From Atopobacter sp. AH10 (GTDB taxonomy: Bacteria > Bacillota > Bacilli > Lactobacillales > Aerococcaceae): a DNA stretch of 64,000 bases. The position numbers and the translations under genes are program-made. The notes under the pieces are model-generated. The model saw nothing but the letters and a program-made list of their open reading frames with translations, had not been told where the DNA came from and made no database searches. Every line of letters begins with the position of its first letter. The stretch's first letter is position 1. This document shows, one piece after another, positions 28,849-38,308 of the stretch. Where the stretch lies: positions 1 to 64,000 of the forward strand of contig NZ_QXPZ01000015.1 in assembly GCF_003664595.1 (NCBI RefSeq). Reading direction: 5' to 3'.

Positions 28849-30219
28849 TTAGCGTTTGTCTAAGCTTGAAATCTCCAAAGCTTCTTTTTCTTCTTGCATT
28901 TCTCTCACATATTTATGGAGGAGAATGATCCCGATAACGTTAGGTACCACCATAAAGGAGTTAAAGAGGTCGGACATGTTCCATACCACATCAATTTTTT
29001 GAACGGATCCAAAAACAATACAGAACATGACAAGAATCCTATAAGGCCAAAGAGCTTTTTCTCCAAATAGGAACTTCATATTTGTTTCCCCAAAGTAATA
29101 CCAGCCAATAACTGTTGAAAAAGCAAAGAAGGCTAGGGATATTGCTAAAGCACCCGCCCCAAAAGCGCCAAACGCACGTTGGAAGGCCTCTTGTGTCACT
29201 AAGGCTCCTTCAAGTCCAGAGGTATGGGCTCCTGTTACCAAAATAATTAAAGCTGTTGCGGTACAAACCACGATCGTATCAATGAAAACACCCACCATAG
29301 CAATATAGCCTTGGTCAGCAGGATGATCGACCATAGCTGTCGCATGGGCATGTGGTGTAGACCCCATCCCTGCTTCATTCGAGAATAATCCACGTGCCAC
29401 ACCTTTAGTGATAGCTTGACGAACAGTAACCCCCAAAGCTCCACCTAAAGCTGCTTGTGGATTAAATGCTGCTTTAAAAATCAAAGCTAGTGATGGAAGC
29501 AATTGCGATCTAAAGTTAAAGAGAATCAAGACGGCTAAGACCAGATAAATGACCGCCATCACCGGAACAATTAATTGGGCAAAATTGGCTATACGCTTGA
29601 TCCCACCAGCAAAAATGAGTCCCCCTAAAATCGCAATGATCACACCTGACCACAAAACGGGAATTTGGAAGGCCTTTTGCATGGCAGTCGCAATGGAATT
29701 AGATTGCACCATATTTCCGATAAAACCTAAAGCAACCGTGATAAATATAGAGAATAAGACAGCTAAAATCTTCCCAAGTTTAGGGAACTTTGCCCCAACA
29801 CCATAAGTGAGATAGTAGGATGGTCCGCCTACATAGTTACCTTGGCTATCTTTTCTTCTGAACTTTTGCGCCAAACAAGCTTCAGCAAAGATGGTTCCCA
29901 TCCCTAAGATGGCAGCAATCCACATCCAGAAAATAGCTCCTGGTCCCCCAGCAATAATCGCTGTAGCTACCCCAGCAACATTCCCAGTACCAACCTGAGC
30001 AGCGATAGCTACTGCCAAGGCTTGAAAAGAAGATACCCCATCTTCTGACTTTTTGAACACTCCGCCAAAGACGCTCTTAAAAGCTGGGCCTAGTTTTCTA
30101 AACTGCACGCCCCTAGTATAAATGGTAAAAAATAGCCCACAGCCTAACAGAGCTAATACCAATATGTTATTCGATAAAACGTCATTAATCTTCAATATCA
30201 GATCATTTACCTGATCCAT
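28849..30219 (-). CDS. Sodium:alanine symporter family amino-acid carrier (AlsT/AgcS)
   Basis: A 456-residue polytopic membrane protein of the AGCS family, from the ATG at 30219 with GGAGGGG six bases upstream. It has ~10 helices with the family signatures GTGNVAGVATAIIAGGPGAIFWMW (N-terminal half) and GLFSNEAGMGSTPHAHATA. It imports alanine, glycine or glutamine with Na+. A strong promoter is present upstream and an elaborate hairpin terminator follows; the gene is a single transcription unit. Confidence 0.93.
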   Translation of the reverse strand: MDQVNDLILKINDVLSNNILVLALLGCGLFFTIYTRGVQFRKLGPAFKSVFGGVFKKSEDGVSSFQALAVAIAAQVGTGNVAGVATAIIAGGPGAIFWMWIAAILGMGTIFAEACLAQKFRRKDSQGNYVGGPSYYLTYGVGAKFPKLGKILAVLFSIFITVALGFIGNMVQSNSIATAMQKAFQIPVLWSGVIIAILGGLIFAGGIKRIANFAQLIVPVMAVIYLVLAVLILFNFRSQLLPSLALIFKAAFNPQAALGGALGVTVRQAITKGVARGLFSNEAGMGSTPHAHATAMVDHPADQGYIAMVGVFIDTIVVCTATALIILVTGAHTSGLEGALVTQEAFQRAFGAFGAGALAISLAFFAFSTVIGWYYFGETNMKFLFGEKALWPYRILVMFCIVFGSVQKIDVVWNMSDLFNSFMVVPNVIGIILLHKYVREMQEEKEALEISSLDKR

Positions 30220-30325
30220 TTGTCTCCCCTCCAAATTAATGCTAATTATCCACAAAAAAGCCCTCTTAAGATAAAGAATGGTCCTCCTCCCTTTTTAAGC
30301 AACCGTTTCCATTTCGTTAACTATC

Positions 30326-30354
30326 ATTATAATACAATTAGTTTATTATGTCCA
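30326..30354 (-). promoter_or_regulatory. alsT promoter
   Basis: Minus strand -35 TGGACA (30354-30349) and -10 TATAAT (30331-30326) with a 17-base spacer; near consensus. A degenerate cre-like word (TGGAAACGGTTGC, 30312-30300) follows the -10. Confidence 0.8.
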
Positions 30355-30696
30355 TAAATGATGTATGTTTTATGATTGATTTTATTTATCATCCATAGAA
30401 GATACTTCTCTTGTTTCTATGCCTTTAAATCCCCTTTGCCAAGGCTTCCTTTCCCTCATTTTAATTACCTAAGCACTGGCTTAACCAAGTCATTAGATCA
30501 ATTTTTTTAATAAATGTCTCCACTAGATCATTTAGCAAAGTGCCCATAAGAAAAACACCGCCTCAAAAGAAGGAGAATGCTATCCAACTTTTTAGGGGCA
30601 GTGTTGATCATGTAGCAGTAAATTTCACTTTTTTTGATAAAATAGTTCACTTGATTTCCTTAAGATTCCTACTTAGAAAAGATAAAGTCAATTCTT
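30355..30696. other. Intergenic region with terminator and possible mobile-element scrap
   Basis: Between the alsT promoter and the next gene on the right I see no gene. At 30544-30604 (minus strand) a long hairpin has AACACTGCCCC pairing with GAGGCGGTGTT around a 38-base loop, then TTTTT, so it could terminate the PTPS-related gene. The loop starts CTAAAAAGTTGGA, reminiscent of IS3-family termini, which suggests the hairpin derives from an insertion-sequence end. This is a weak inference. Confidence 0.4.
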
Positions 30697-32370
30697 CTAT
30701 CCTCTACCCTTTGTAGAAAAGCTTTTTCTTAATTCATATTGTGCAATAAATAAAACGCAAGCTAGACTAAGAAAGGACACAAAGTAACTTAGCTTTTCAT
30801 ACCATTTATACGGATAAGTTAAGGTCAATCGATGGTGGCCTGGTGGTGAATCCACTTGTATACCGCCATTACGAGAAGAAGCTTTCAACTTTACCACTTG
30901 CCCATCTAGGCGAGCTATTCCACCAGCATAATAATAAATTGGTAAATTCACCCTAGCAGTATGTTGAAAAGGATTGATGAAATCGGCTTGATAGTGCGAC
31001 GGCTCCATCTGTTCTTTGGGATAGAAACGTTTCCCATCAATCGTCGCTTGTCTTTGTTCATAAAAGTTTCTACCCACTTGATCTGCATACGCTTTGGGCG
31101 AGTAATCTTGCGTGAAAGTGTTCCGAGTGACTCTCTCAATTTTCCTATAGTCAATTTTACTAAATCGATAACCTTCTTGTTGTAATAAATGCGAAAAGCT
31201 ATAGGTATGAAGAAACAAGCAGGCAATGATACAGATCATTACCCACCATTTTCCTGAAATGGCACTTTTGGAATAGATCTTGTCTCTTTTATTATTTTTT
31301 AAAAAAGCATGATCCACACTAACATATATGAAAAATAACGTTGAAAACAGATTCAATCTAAAAGGAAACTGTATAAAATATAAAGGTGTATATTCTAATA
31401 ATTTCCATGAAAATTTATTCGTACACATGTACAAACTAATCCCTGCCAAAGTAACGAGTAATTTATTGACTGATGTCAGTTGCGTGAAATGAAGTAGGCA
31501 ATACATCATCCCCAAGAAAACTACTAGTCCTACGGTATAGCCAGACATGTCATTTTTCAACATTGCCTTTAACAAAATATTAGGCGTTTCCCCTACCATT
31601 TCAAATTTAAACGGAAAATTTAGCTGATTTTGCTTCATCCGATAGGCCATCACCGTTATTTGTCCTAAATTCATGCCCAAAGAACAGAACGCCGCAAGAC
31701 ATAATACTTTCAATCGTTTTGTCCGCTCTTTGCCAAATAGGAGAAACACAATTCCAAGTATAGCTAACACACATACAAGCAAGAAAGTCGTCACAACATG
31801 CGAAAACATGACGCAGGTCATACCTAGACTTAAAAGAAACCATCTTTTAGGATTGCCCTTGAAAATTTCATACATCCCCCAAAATACAAGTGGCAAAAAA
31901 CTCATGGCTATAAACTCTCCAATAGCAAAGCGAAATAAGCCATTGATGGCGCGATAGCATGAAAAAGTGTACAGGATAGCAAAAGCCATCCCTTTTATCT
32001 TATTTTGAGTTATTTCCCTAACAGACCAATAACTAATCTCCAATGTCAACCAGTTCAGCAAAATGTAATAGACCCAAAAGCCCTTTGCTACATTGTGAAA
32101 AAGCCTCGTCAACATATACGCTGGATAGAAAGTCTGCCAAGGATAAAACGGATTAAGCATTATCCCATTCATTTGAAATATCGAAAAATTAACCGGAGAT
32201 CTAAAGACATTTCCTAAACTCATTAATCGACAAAGATGAAAATTTGTATCTTGCTCTGTAACTAAAGGGTAGTATCTAAAAGACAGCAATGGCCAGCAAA
32301 AGGCGATGGCCAAAACTAGGAACAAGGCTATTCTTAAAGCCATCTCTACTTTAGATTCATTCTGATTCAT
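30697..32370 (-). CDS. Multispanning membrane protein, 6-pyruvoyl-tetrahydropterin-synthase-related domain (GT-C-like)
   Basis: A 557-residue membrane protein with about 10-12 helices, an N-terminal TEQDTNFHLCRLMSLGNVF loop typical of the PTPS_related/YfhO-like family, and a C-terminal extracytoplasmic beta domain (~420-525) before a last helix. Family members resemble GT-C glycosyltransferases that move sugars from polyprenyl phosphate to surface glycans. It could use the product of the DPM1-like enzyme nearby. AGGAGG lies six bases before the ATG. The exact substrate is unknown. Confidence 0.75.
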   Translation of the reverse strand: MNQNESKVEMALRIALFLVLAIAFCWPLLSFRYYPLVTEQDTNFHLCRLMSLGNVFRSPVNFSIFQMNGIMLNPFYPWQTFYPAYMLTRLFHNVAKGFWVYYILLNWLTLEISYWSVREITQNKIKGMAFAILYTFSCYRAINGLFRFAIGEFIAMSFLPLVFWGMYEIFKGNPKRWFLLSLGMTCVMFSHVVTTFLLVCVLAILGIVFLLFGKERTKRLKVLCLAAFCSLGMNLGQITVMAYRMKQNQLNFPFKFEMVGETPNILLKAMLKNDMSGYTVGLVVFLGMMYCLLHFTQLTSVNKLLVTLAGISLYMCTNKFSWKLLEYTPLYFIQFPFRLNLFSTLFFIYVSVDHAFLKNNKRDKIYSKSAISGKWWVMICIIACLFLHTYSFSHLLQQEGYRFSKIDYRKIERVTRNTFTQDYSPKAYADQVGRNFYEQRQATIDGKRFYPKEQMEPSHYQADFINPFQHTARVNLPIYYYAGGIARLDGQVVKLKASSRNGGIQVDSPPGHHRLTLTYPYKWYEKLSYFVSFLSLACVLFIAQYELRKSFSTKGRG

Positions 32371-32409
32371 CCCATACCTCCTGAAAATGATTGAAAGTTT
32401 TGTCCAATG

Positions 32410-32455
32410 AAAAGGGTCAAGCTTCTTAATTAATAGAAGAAACTTGACCTACTTT
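32410..32455 (-). terminator. Terminator of the L,D-transpeptidase gene
   Basis: Minus strand GGTCAAG-TTTCTTC / GAAG-CTTGACC stem around TATTAATTAA, then CTTTTC. 15 bases past the stop. Confidence 0.8.
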
Positions 32456-32468
32456 CTCGATTTAACTT

Positions 32469-34607
32469 TTAGAAAATGACCACATTAGCACCGACCCCAA
32501 ATGTCCGGTACAGCTTACTTACAGCTCCTAATGGCGTATTCACACAGCCAGCAGACCCATAACCGATCCGATAGCGATTGCCACCGTAACCATTATGTTG
32601 CCAATTAGCATCATGAATCCCCCACATATTTCCCTTAAATGGAATCCAATATTTTACCGGAGATCTCCAAGTAGGGCCAACTAAAACAGTAGGAGAAGCT
32701 TTATAAGGTTGGATTTTAAAGTGCCCACGTGGTGTATCAGCTCCTGGTCGACCCGTTATAACTGGCGTATCTACAACAATTTTATTATTTTTAACGCCCC
32801 AAAGTCTTTGATTTCTGATATCCACTGTGATAAAGTTTTGACCCACATTGTAACGACGGTTGCCTGCATAGAGGACACCATTACGAAGTTGCCATGATTG
32901 CGCCCTTAAGCCTCTATCTTCAAAGGCTTGCTTGTCAATCCAGCCAGAAAGACCATCATTTAAAGTAATATAAGCCCAATTAGCTCTAGTCGTCGACACT
33001 TCTTTAGTTACTTTTACGGCTTGTCCGTAGTAAGCAGCCATTTGGTTGACTCCTCTCAAGGTACGGAAGCCATCCACTCCCCAAGGTTTAGAATCCAAAG
33101 TATGGTGGGTATCTAAGAGATGAGCGCTATAATCCACTTCTTTGACTTCGCTTGTGTATTGATCTCCCTTATGCAAAGGAACTTCTTTAGGCAAAGGCTT
33201 TTCTGTCGATGCAGGGAAATCTTTGTCAGCTACTTTCTTCAAGCCATTCTTGTCATACCAACCATTCAACCCATCCTTGAACTCAATAAACGACCAATTA
33301 GCTCGTTTAGTTTGAGCAGATTGAGTCACGTGAGCCACTTGACCGAGATAAGGTCTCATTTGAGCCCGAGATCGAATTTGCCTGAAGCCTTTTGTCCCCC
33401 AAGGTTTACTATCCAAAGTATGGTTAGTAGAAATGACTTTTGCATAGTAATCTTCTTTTTCTGGTTGAGCTAGAAAAGCTTCGCCAGTGATCGTAATAGC
33501 ATTTTTATCGATCCAGCCACTAAGCCCTTTATTAACTATATTGATATAAAGCCAAGAAGCCCGATTGGTCGAAACACTCTTTGTCACTAAAACTTCAGCG
33601 CCACGGTAGTCTTTATAATCTCTTCTATCTACAATAGTTTTAAAGCCATCGATCCCCCAAGGTAAGCTATCAATCGTATGAGACTTTCCTGTTATTTGAC
33701 CGACTAAAGCTTCTTCTTTAACTGCGGAAGTATAGTGGTCTGACGGTGCTTTTTCTCTTTTAGTTATGGTAGACAAGGCAACGACATCTATCCATCCAGA
33801 AGTTCTGTCACTGAAAGTCACATAGGCCCAAGTTGCCCGAGTCGTTTTCACCACTTGTTGCACCTTTACCGTTTGACCCACTCGTTTGTTCACTTGACTT
33901 TCTAGCGTTTTCCAACCTGCTGTTCCATAAGGACGCGTATCTAAAGTATGACGACCTCGAATGACTTTAGCTTGTCCATCAAGCTTCTCTACTTCCCCTA
34001 GGTAGTCTTCTGCTTTATAAATAGCTATCCGGTCTACCCAGCCTGTTAAACCATCTTCAAAAGTCACCTTGAGCCAGCTTGCCCGAGTCGTCTTTGCTTC
34101 CTTGGTCACTGTCACGGCTTGGCGGTCATAGTCTCTTAAATCATGCTTAAGGGTTCTATAACCAGCTACCCCCCATGGCTTCGTATCAAGAGTATGTTTT
34201 GTCCTAACCAGAGTTCCTTTGTAGTTCACTTCTTGGGGCCTTACAAGGTATTGGTCACCTTGCTTTTTAGCATCCTCCGTTGAAGAAAGATCTACTTCAT
34301 CTCCAGAATCGCTATAATAATTGCTTTTTTCTTCCTTATCAGTAGCCGTAGCTTCTTTATTGTCAACTGCTAGGCTCTCCTTTTCATCCGATGTAGCCTT
34401 TGATGCACTAGCACGATCTTCAACAGAAGTATTTGCTTCAGTAGATGTCTCACTGTTCCGTTCATCCTTTTTGCTTTCATCAGTAGCCACTACACTAGTA
34501 GCCAAGTCATCTGTTGATGCTTCTTCATCCGCATAAACAGTTTGATTAGCCACGATAGTTCCTAAAGTGAACACACAGGCACTCAAAAGCAAATGCTTTC
34601 TCTTCAT
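32469..34607 (-). CDS. Secreted GW-module cell-wall protein with C-terminal L,D-transpeptidase (YkuD) domain
   Basis: A 712-residue exported protein. Signal peptide at 1-26 (KRKHLLLSACVFTLGTIVANQTVYA), then an acidic, Ser/Thr/Glu-rich low-complexity spacer (~27-120). Five SH3-like GW modules follow (~125-550), each opening with HTLDTKPWG-like words and ending GW(V/I/Y)D; they should bind wall or lipoteichoic acid. The C-terminal ~130 residues are a YkuD domain with HDANW and the catalytic Cys/His motif GSAGCVNTP. It would form 3-3 peptidoglycan cross-links or attach ligands at the cell surface. There is no LPXTG motif, so anchoring relies on the GW modules. It is adjacent to the polysaccharide cluster. 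Confidence 0.9.
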   Translation of the reverse strand: MKRKHLLLSACVFTLGTIVANQTVYADEEASTDDLATSVVATDESKKDERNSETSTEANTSVEDRASASKATSDEKESLAVDNKEATATDKEEKSNYYSDSGDEVDLSSTEDAKKQGDQYLVRPQEVNYKGTLVRTKHTLDTKPWGVAGYRTLKHDLRDYDRQAVTVTKEAKTTRASWLKVTFEDGLTGWVDRIAIYKAEDYLGEVEKLDGQAKVIRGRHTLDTRPYGTAGWKTLESQVNKRVGQTVKVQQVVKTTRATWAYVTFSDRTSGWIDVVALSTITKREKAPSDHYTSAVKEEALVGQITGKSHTIDSLPWGIDGFKTIVDRRDYKDYRGAEVLVTKSVSTNRASWLYINIVNKGLSGWIDKNAITITGEAFLAQPEKEDYYAKVISTNHTLDSKPWGTKGFRQIRSRAQMRPYLGQVAHVTQSAQTKRANWSFIEFKDGLNGWYDKNGLKKVADKDFPASTEKPLPKEVPLHKGDQYTSEVKEVDYSAHLLDTHHTLDSKPWGVDGFRTLRGVNQMAAYYGQAVKVTKEVSTTRANWAYITLNDGLSGWIDKQAFEDRGLRAQSWQLRNGVLYAGNRRYNVGQNFITVDIRNQRLWGVKNNKIVVDTPVITGRPGADTPRGHFKIQPYKASPTVLVGPTWRSPVKYWIPFKGNMWGIHDANWQHNGYGGNRYRIGYGSAGCVNTPLGAVSKLYRTFGVGANVVIF

Positions 34608-34637
34608 TCAGGTCATCTCCTCAATCAGTTTCTTACT

Positions 34638-34650
34638 TTCATTATATCAG
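34638..34650 (-). promoter_or_regulatory. Extended -10 promoter of the GW/L,D-transpeptidase gene
   Basis: Minus strand TGATATAAT (34649-34641) is an extended -10. No good -35 is present at 16-18 bases. It is followed by GAGGAGATG just before the gene. Confidence 0.55.
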
Positions 34651-34726
34651 TTTATGAGTAAAGAAACCCCAAAATCTACGTTTTTTGTTCAGAAGCTTTA
34701 ATCATCCCTCCCCTTCCGCCATAAAG

Positions 34727-34762
34727 AAAAGCTGCTAAGCTTTATAGGCCCAGCAGCTTTTA
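34727..34762 (-). terminator. Terminator of the first polysaccharide gene train
   Basis: Minus strand AAAAGCTGCT and AGCAGCTTTT pair around a 15-base loop, ending in CTTTA. It lies ~20 bases past the flippase stop and closes the 41.7-34.8 kb transcript. Confidence 0.85.
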
Positions 34763-34781
34763 AATATATCCAGTGACTTTA

Positions 34782-36191
34782 CTAGCTTTTCAACATATAG
34801 GCTAGGGCAGTCTTTAATTTAGAATACTTCAACACTATATAGAGAATATATACAGCTAAATAAGCTATCGCTGCAAGAGAAAACGGTAGTCGCCAGCAGA
34901 TAAGAATAAAACTTGCTGCTATTATACTATCCATAAGAATTCCTTTACCCATATTCATCCCCAATTGTTTACCAAGAAAATACTCAGAAATAATCGCCTT
35001 CAAAGCAACCATCAGAGTGATGTTCAGAATAGACAATTGTAGATTTTTCAAGCAATAAGCGGTCAAAAAAGTCATGCCAGCAGATAGCGCCAGCACAGCA
35101 AGATTAATCAATAGCATAGCCCTTTCAAAACGCAATGTTTTTAAAAAAGAATTGATCAATAAGACCATCTTGCTTTCAAAGACAATCATCGGAAAAAGTA
35201 AAATCATATAGTCGAAACTTGCTGCATAGTGAGGTAACCAACGCCCCAAGATGAATACAATTGGAAAATATCCCCATAAACACGCAAAAAGGGCTGCCAT
35301 CAAAACTTCTCTAATGGTCTGATAAGTTAGAGCCAATTTATCTTTATTCATTCTCCTAAGCATAGGGAACATGATGACCCCAACTGCATTAACCAGTAAC
35401 ATCATCATATTACTTAAACTCAGGGTTAAAGATACTTGCCCAAAGGTTTTTATTCCCCAATTGCGTTCTACCCCAAATCGGATGATCCCAATAATCAAAA
35501 TACCTGATAAATTGGCAACCATCAATTTACTTCCGATGCGCATATTGATAAATAGTTCCTTGATTGTCGTCCGCCAATCTGCCATTTCTCCAATAACGAT
35601 CTCTTTCATTCTAAAAGCCGCAAAAAGGTTAGAGGCTACTCTCCCTAAAATATCTGCTACAATCATCCATTTAAAAGAGTAAAAGCGGAACAATAACATT
35701 CCCAAAACGATAAGGAAATACACCGCTTTTTCAATGATAATGGTCACAGCATTGTCTTTAATACGATTGGTTGCCTGCATACAAAAAGTCAGCAAAGATT
35801 TTGGAACAGTCAGCAAAGCTACCATACAGACAAATAGAAGAATGAAGGCTCGATCTGCATCTGTGATCCTTGGATAGATAGCCAAATAGGCCCCTACACT
35901 CACTAAAACCTCAAAAGCCGCTAAACTCCAATATTGTGCGATCAATTTCTTTCGAGGCAAGTCTTCATACTCTAAACCACCATAACGTAAATAGATCCCA
36001 TCCGTTATGCCTAAAGACATGTAGGCTATATAACCGGAGTAAAAGACAAATAGTTGCCAATAACCGTATTCTGCTACTCCGATTAACTTAGGAATAATGA
36101 GAATAAATAAAGAAGAGACAAAGGTTGAAAAAATATTGGCAAAGAAGGTATAAGACAAGCCTGTTATAAAAGTTTTCTTAGTGCTCTTCAT
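34782..36191 (-). CDS. Polysaccharide repeat-unit flippase (Wzx-like), copy 1
   Basis: A 469-residue MOP-family exporter with ~12-14 helices. I start it at the ATG at 36191 because GGGGGG lies five bases upstream; the ATG at 36221 would lie deep in the preceding gene. The N-terminal GYWQLFVFYSGYIAYMSLGITDGIYL is closely paralogous to the second flippase at 45194, where GYWQLYVFYATY is seen. It would flip undecaprenyl-linked repeat units made by the four upstream glycosyltransferases. Last gene before the terminator. Confidence 0.9.
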   Translation of the reverse strand: MKSTKKTFITGLSYTFFANIFSTFVSSLFILIIPKLIGVAEYGYWQLFVFYSGYIAYMSLGITDGIYLRYGGLEYEDLPRKKLIAQYWSLAAFEVLVSVGAYLAIYPRITDADRAFILLFVCMVALLTVPKSLLTFCMQATNRIKDNAVTIIIEKAVYFLIVLGMLLFRFYSFKWMIVADILGRVASNLFAAFRMKEIVIGEMADWRTTIKELFINMRIGSKLMVANLSGILIIGIIRFGVERNWGIKTFGQVSLTLSLSNMMMLLVNAVGVIMFPMLRRMNKDKLALTYQTIREVLMAALFACLWGYFPIVFILGRWLPHYAASFDYMILLFPMIVFESKMVLLINSFLKTLRFERAMLLINLAVLALSAGMTFLTAYCLKNLQLSILNITLMVALKAIISEYFLGKQLGMNMGKGILMDSIIAASFILICWRLPFSLAAIAYLAVYILYIVLKYSKLKTALAYMLKS

Positions 36192-37212
36192 CCTTGCCCC
36201 CCCTTCTATCGCTTGCTCCATTTCCTTCCAAAGCTTCTGCTTTCACTTTCCATTTCATCTGAAATCTTCTGAACAAATGCCAAATAAGTAATGGCATATT
36301 CCCATAAAAATAGCCCCTATAACGCCTATACTGGCAGTCCATACTTTCCATAGGCAGGCCTAATTCTTTTGCTGTCCCACGATAGCGATGAAGCAAGCGG
36401 AATATATTGCGCTTGATCAAAGCTTTTGTCCAAGTATCCACATCTTTTCTATCCAATAGCGGTAGAAAAGCATCCAGATATTTTAAGCGACCATCTATAT
36501 GAAATAAACCTTTTTTATCTTGAGTAGCTGATTGAGGATCTTTGACATAAGCATAGAGACATTTATTCGATAGATAGACAGAAGAATTTGGATGATCCAG
36601 TAACCAATTCAAGCAAAAATTCATGTCTTCGCAATGGCTTAATTCTTCGTTAAAACGATAATTCTTTATCGCTTTAGCTTGGAAAAATTTATTCCATACA
36701 GAACCCATGATACGATTATCATATAACATCCGTCTTGCCAATGATAAGGCCGACATTGCTTTTGACTTTTCAAAATGGATCCTTTCATGTTGCCATATAC
36801 GCCCGGATTTCGCCGCTACTGTGAAGCCAAAAACAAAGAGAGCTTTATTAGGATGATCCTTTACATATTGACTCATTTCTTTCAAGGCTCCAGGAAAGAA
36901 ATAGTCCCCTGCATCACAAAAGCCAATCCAATCTCCACTAGCCACATCTAAACCCAGATTACGTGCAGCAGAAACCCCTTTTTGTAAACTCTTTTTGACT
37001 AAAATAAAGGGGTAGCGTTTAGACCATTCTACAGCTTTATCAAAGGTTTTATCTGTCGAGCCATTTTCAATGACCACTACTTCTTTATGGGGATAATCTT
37101 GATCCACAATAGATTGTAAAGTTCTATCCAGATCTTTTTCGGCTTGATAGGCGGGAAGTATCAGAGAAATAAACGGCAAGTGCTCTTGCCCTCTTTTCAT
37201 TGATGATCCCAT
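36178..37212 (-). CDS. GT2 glycosyltransferase
   Basis: A 344-residue family-2 glycosyltransferase. The GT-A fold shows SLILPAYQAEKDLDRTLQSI, the nucleotide-binding VVIENGSTDKTF, ARNLGLD and the metal-binding FCDAGDYF; the C-terminus is a basic helical region. It starts with GAGGAG eight bases before ATG. Donor and acceptor are unknown. It belongs to the tightly packed train 41.7-34.8 kb, 2 bases after the GT4 gene and overlapping the flippase. Confidence 0.9.
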   Translation of the reverse strand: MGSSMKRGQEHLPFISLILPAYQAEKDLDRTLQSIVDQDYPHKEVVVIENGSTDKTFDKAVEWSKRYPFILVKKSLQKGVSAARNLGLDVASGDWIGFCDAGDYFFPGALKEMSQYVKDHPNKALFVFGFTVAAKSGRIWQHERIHFEKSKAMSALSLARRMLYDNRIMGSVWNKFFQAKAIKNYRFNEELSHCEDMNFCLNWLLDHPNSSVYLSNKCLYAYVKDPQSATQDKKGLFHIDGRLKYLDAFLPLLDRKDVDTWTKALIKRNIFRLLHRYRGTAKELGLPMESMDCQYRRYRGYFYGNMPLLIWHLFRRFQMKWKVKAEALEGNGASDRRGGKDEEH

Positions 37213-37213
37213 T

Positions 37214-38308
37214 TTATGACTCCTCTCCTAACAGCAGTTTCAAAAACAGTTGCCGCCATTTTTCAGTGACGACTTCTTTTGTATATTGACCTAAATCTTT
37301 ATTGGCTTTTTTTGAAAAAGCAAGTCGTATTTCTGGATGGTCAATTAAATAATTAATCTTATGCGCTAAATCTTCTTGATCCTGGTCTTTCACCAAATAG
37401 CCATTGACCCCATCATCAATCAGCGTACGTGGTCCAATTGGACAATCATATGAAATAGTTGGTAATAGTTGCGATTGGGCTTCTTGGACAACTATAGGGC
37501 CTCCTTCATAACGAGAGCAAACGACTAAAAAGCTATATTCACTTAAAATATCCACTGGATTAGGGTGAGATCCCTTTAAAAAAACATGCTTTTCTAAATT
37601 AAATTGTCTTATTAAAGATTCTAAATGACTTCGCTCGTCTCCTTCACCGTAAATATCCCAAGTCCAATCAGGATGGCGATCAAATACTTTCGAAGCTACG
37701 GCAATGGCATGGTCAAATTGTTTGATTGACTTCAACCGTCCCACGCTAACAATGCGTTTGCAGTCTATACGATAGGGTTGAGTTGGTGGAGTGAAAGAAA
37801 AATAATTGGGAATAGCTGTCACAAAATTTTTATCCAATCGGAAAGTTTCACAAAAAAATTGGCGATCCGCTTCTGAAAGCGTCACAATATGACAGGCCGT
37901 ACGAACCCCAATCCATTGGCGCAGACGGTGCTTCAAGCCATAGGTATTATTTTTTAAATTAGAATGTTCCCAATATAGCCAAGGTAGCTGCGCTTTTCTA
38001 GCGGCTAATGCGGCTAAACTGTTTACCCCTGCTGTCACAGCGACTAGCATATCGACTTCTTCTTCTTTCAAAATTTGGGCAATCTTGTTAGAAAAGCCTA
38101 TCAAATGCAAAGGTATTCTAACGGTCTCATCACTGATCACATATTGCTTTATATCCGGTCTAACCGGCAGGATAGTTTTTCCTTTTTCTTGAAACACACT
38201 GATTAAAGTGATGCGATAGTCCTTTAAATCATTGGCTAACATTAAGGAAATGCGTTCTGCTCCCCCTATTAAGGACGTATCATAAATTAACATCGCTATT
38301 GAGCGCAT
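37214..38308 (-). CDS. GT4 glycosyltransferase
   Basis: A 364-residue GT-B enzyme. It shows GGAERISLMLANDL near the N-terminus, the EX7E-like C-terminal domain with SVGRLKSIKQFDHAIAVASKV, LKGSHPNPVDILSEYSFLVVCSRYEGGPIVVQEAQS, and a short tail. Retaining hexosyltransferases with this layout build polysaccharide repeats. It overlaps the CDP-glycerol transferase gene by 13 bases. Confidence 0.9.
   Translation of the reverse strand: MRSIAMLIYDTSLIGGAERISLMLANDLKDYRITLISVFQEKGKTILPVRPDIKQYVISDETVRIPLHLIGFSNKIAQILKEEEVDMLVAVTAGVNSLAALAARKAQLPWLYWEHSNLKNNTYGLKHRLRQWIGVRTACHIVTLSEADRQFFCETFRLDKNFVTAIPNYFSFTPPTQPYRIDCKRIVSVGRLKSIKQFDHAIAVASKVFDRHPDWTWDIYGEGDERSHLESLIRQFNLEKHVFLKGSHPNPVDILSEYSFLVVCSRYEGGPIVVQEAQSQLLPTISYDCPIGPRTLIDDGVNGYLVKDQDQEDLAHKINYLIDHPEIRLAFSKKANKDLGQYTKEVVTEKWRQLFLKLLLGEES

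Noticed and set aside
28605-28863. Small ORFs on both strands near 28.6-28.9 kb
   Set aside because: They overlap the tandem array and the compound hairpin, lack ribosome sites and resemble no protein.
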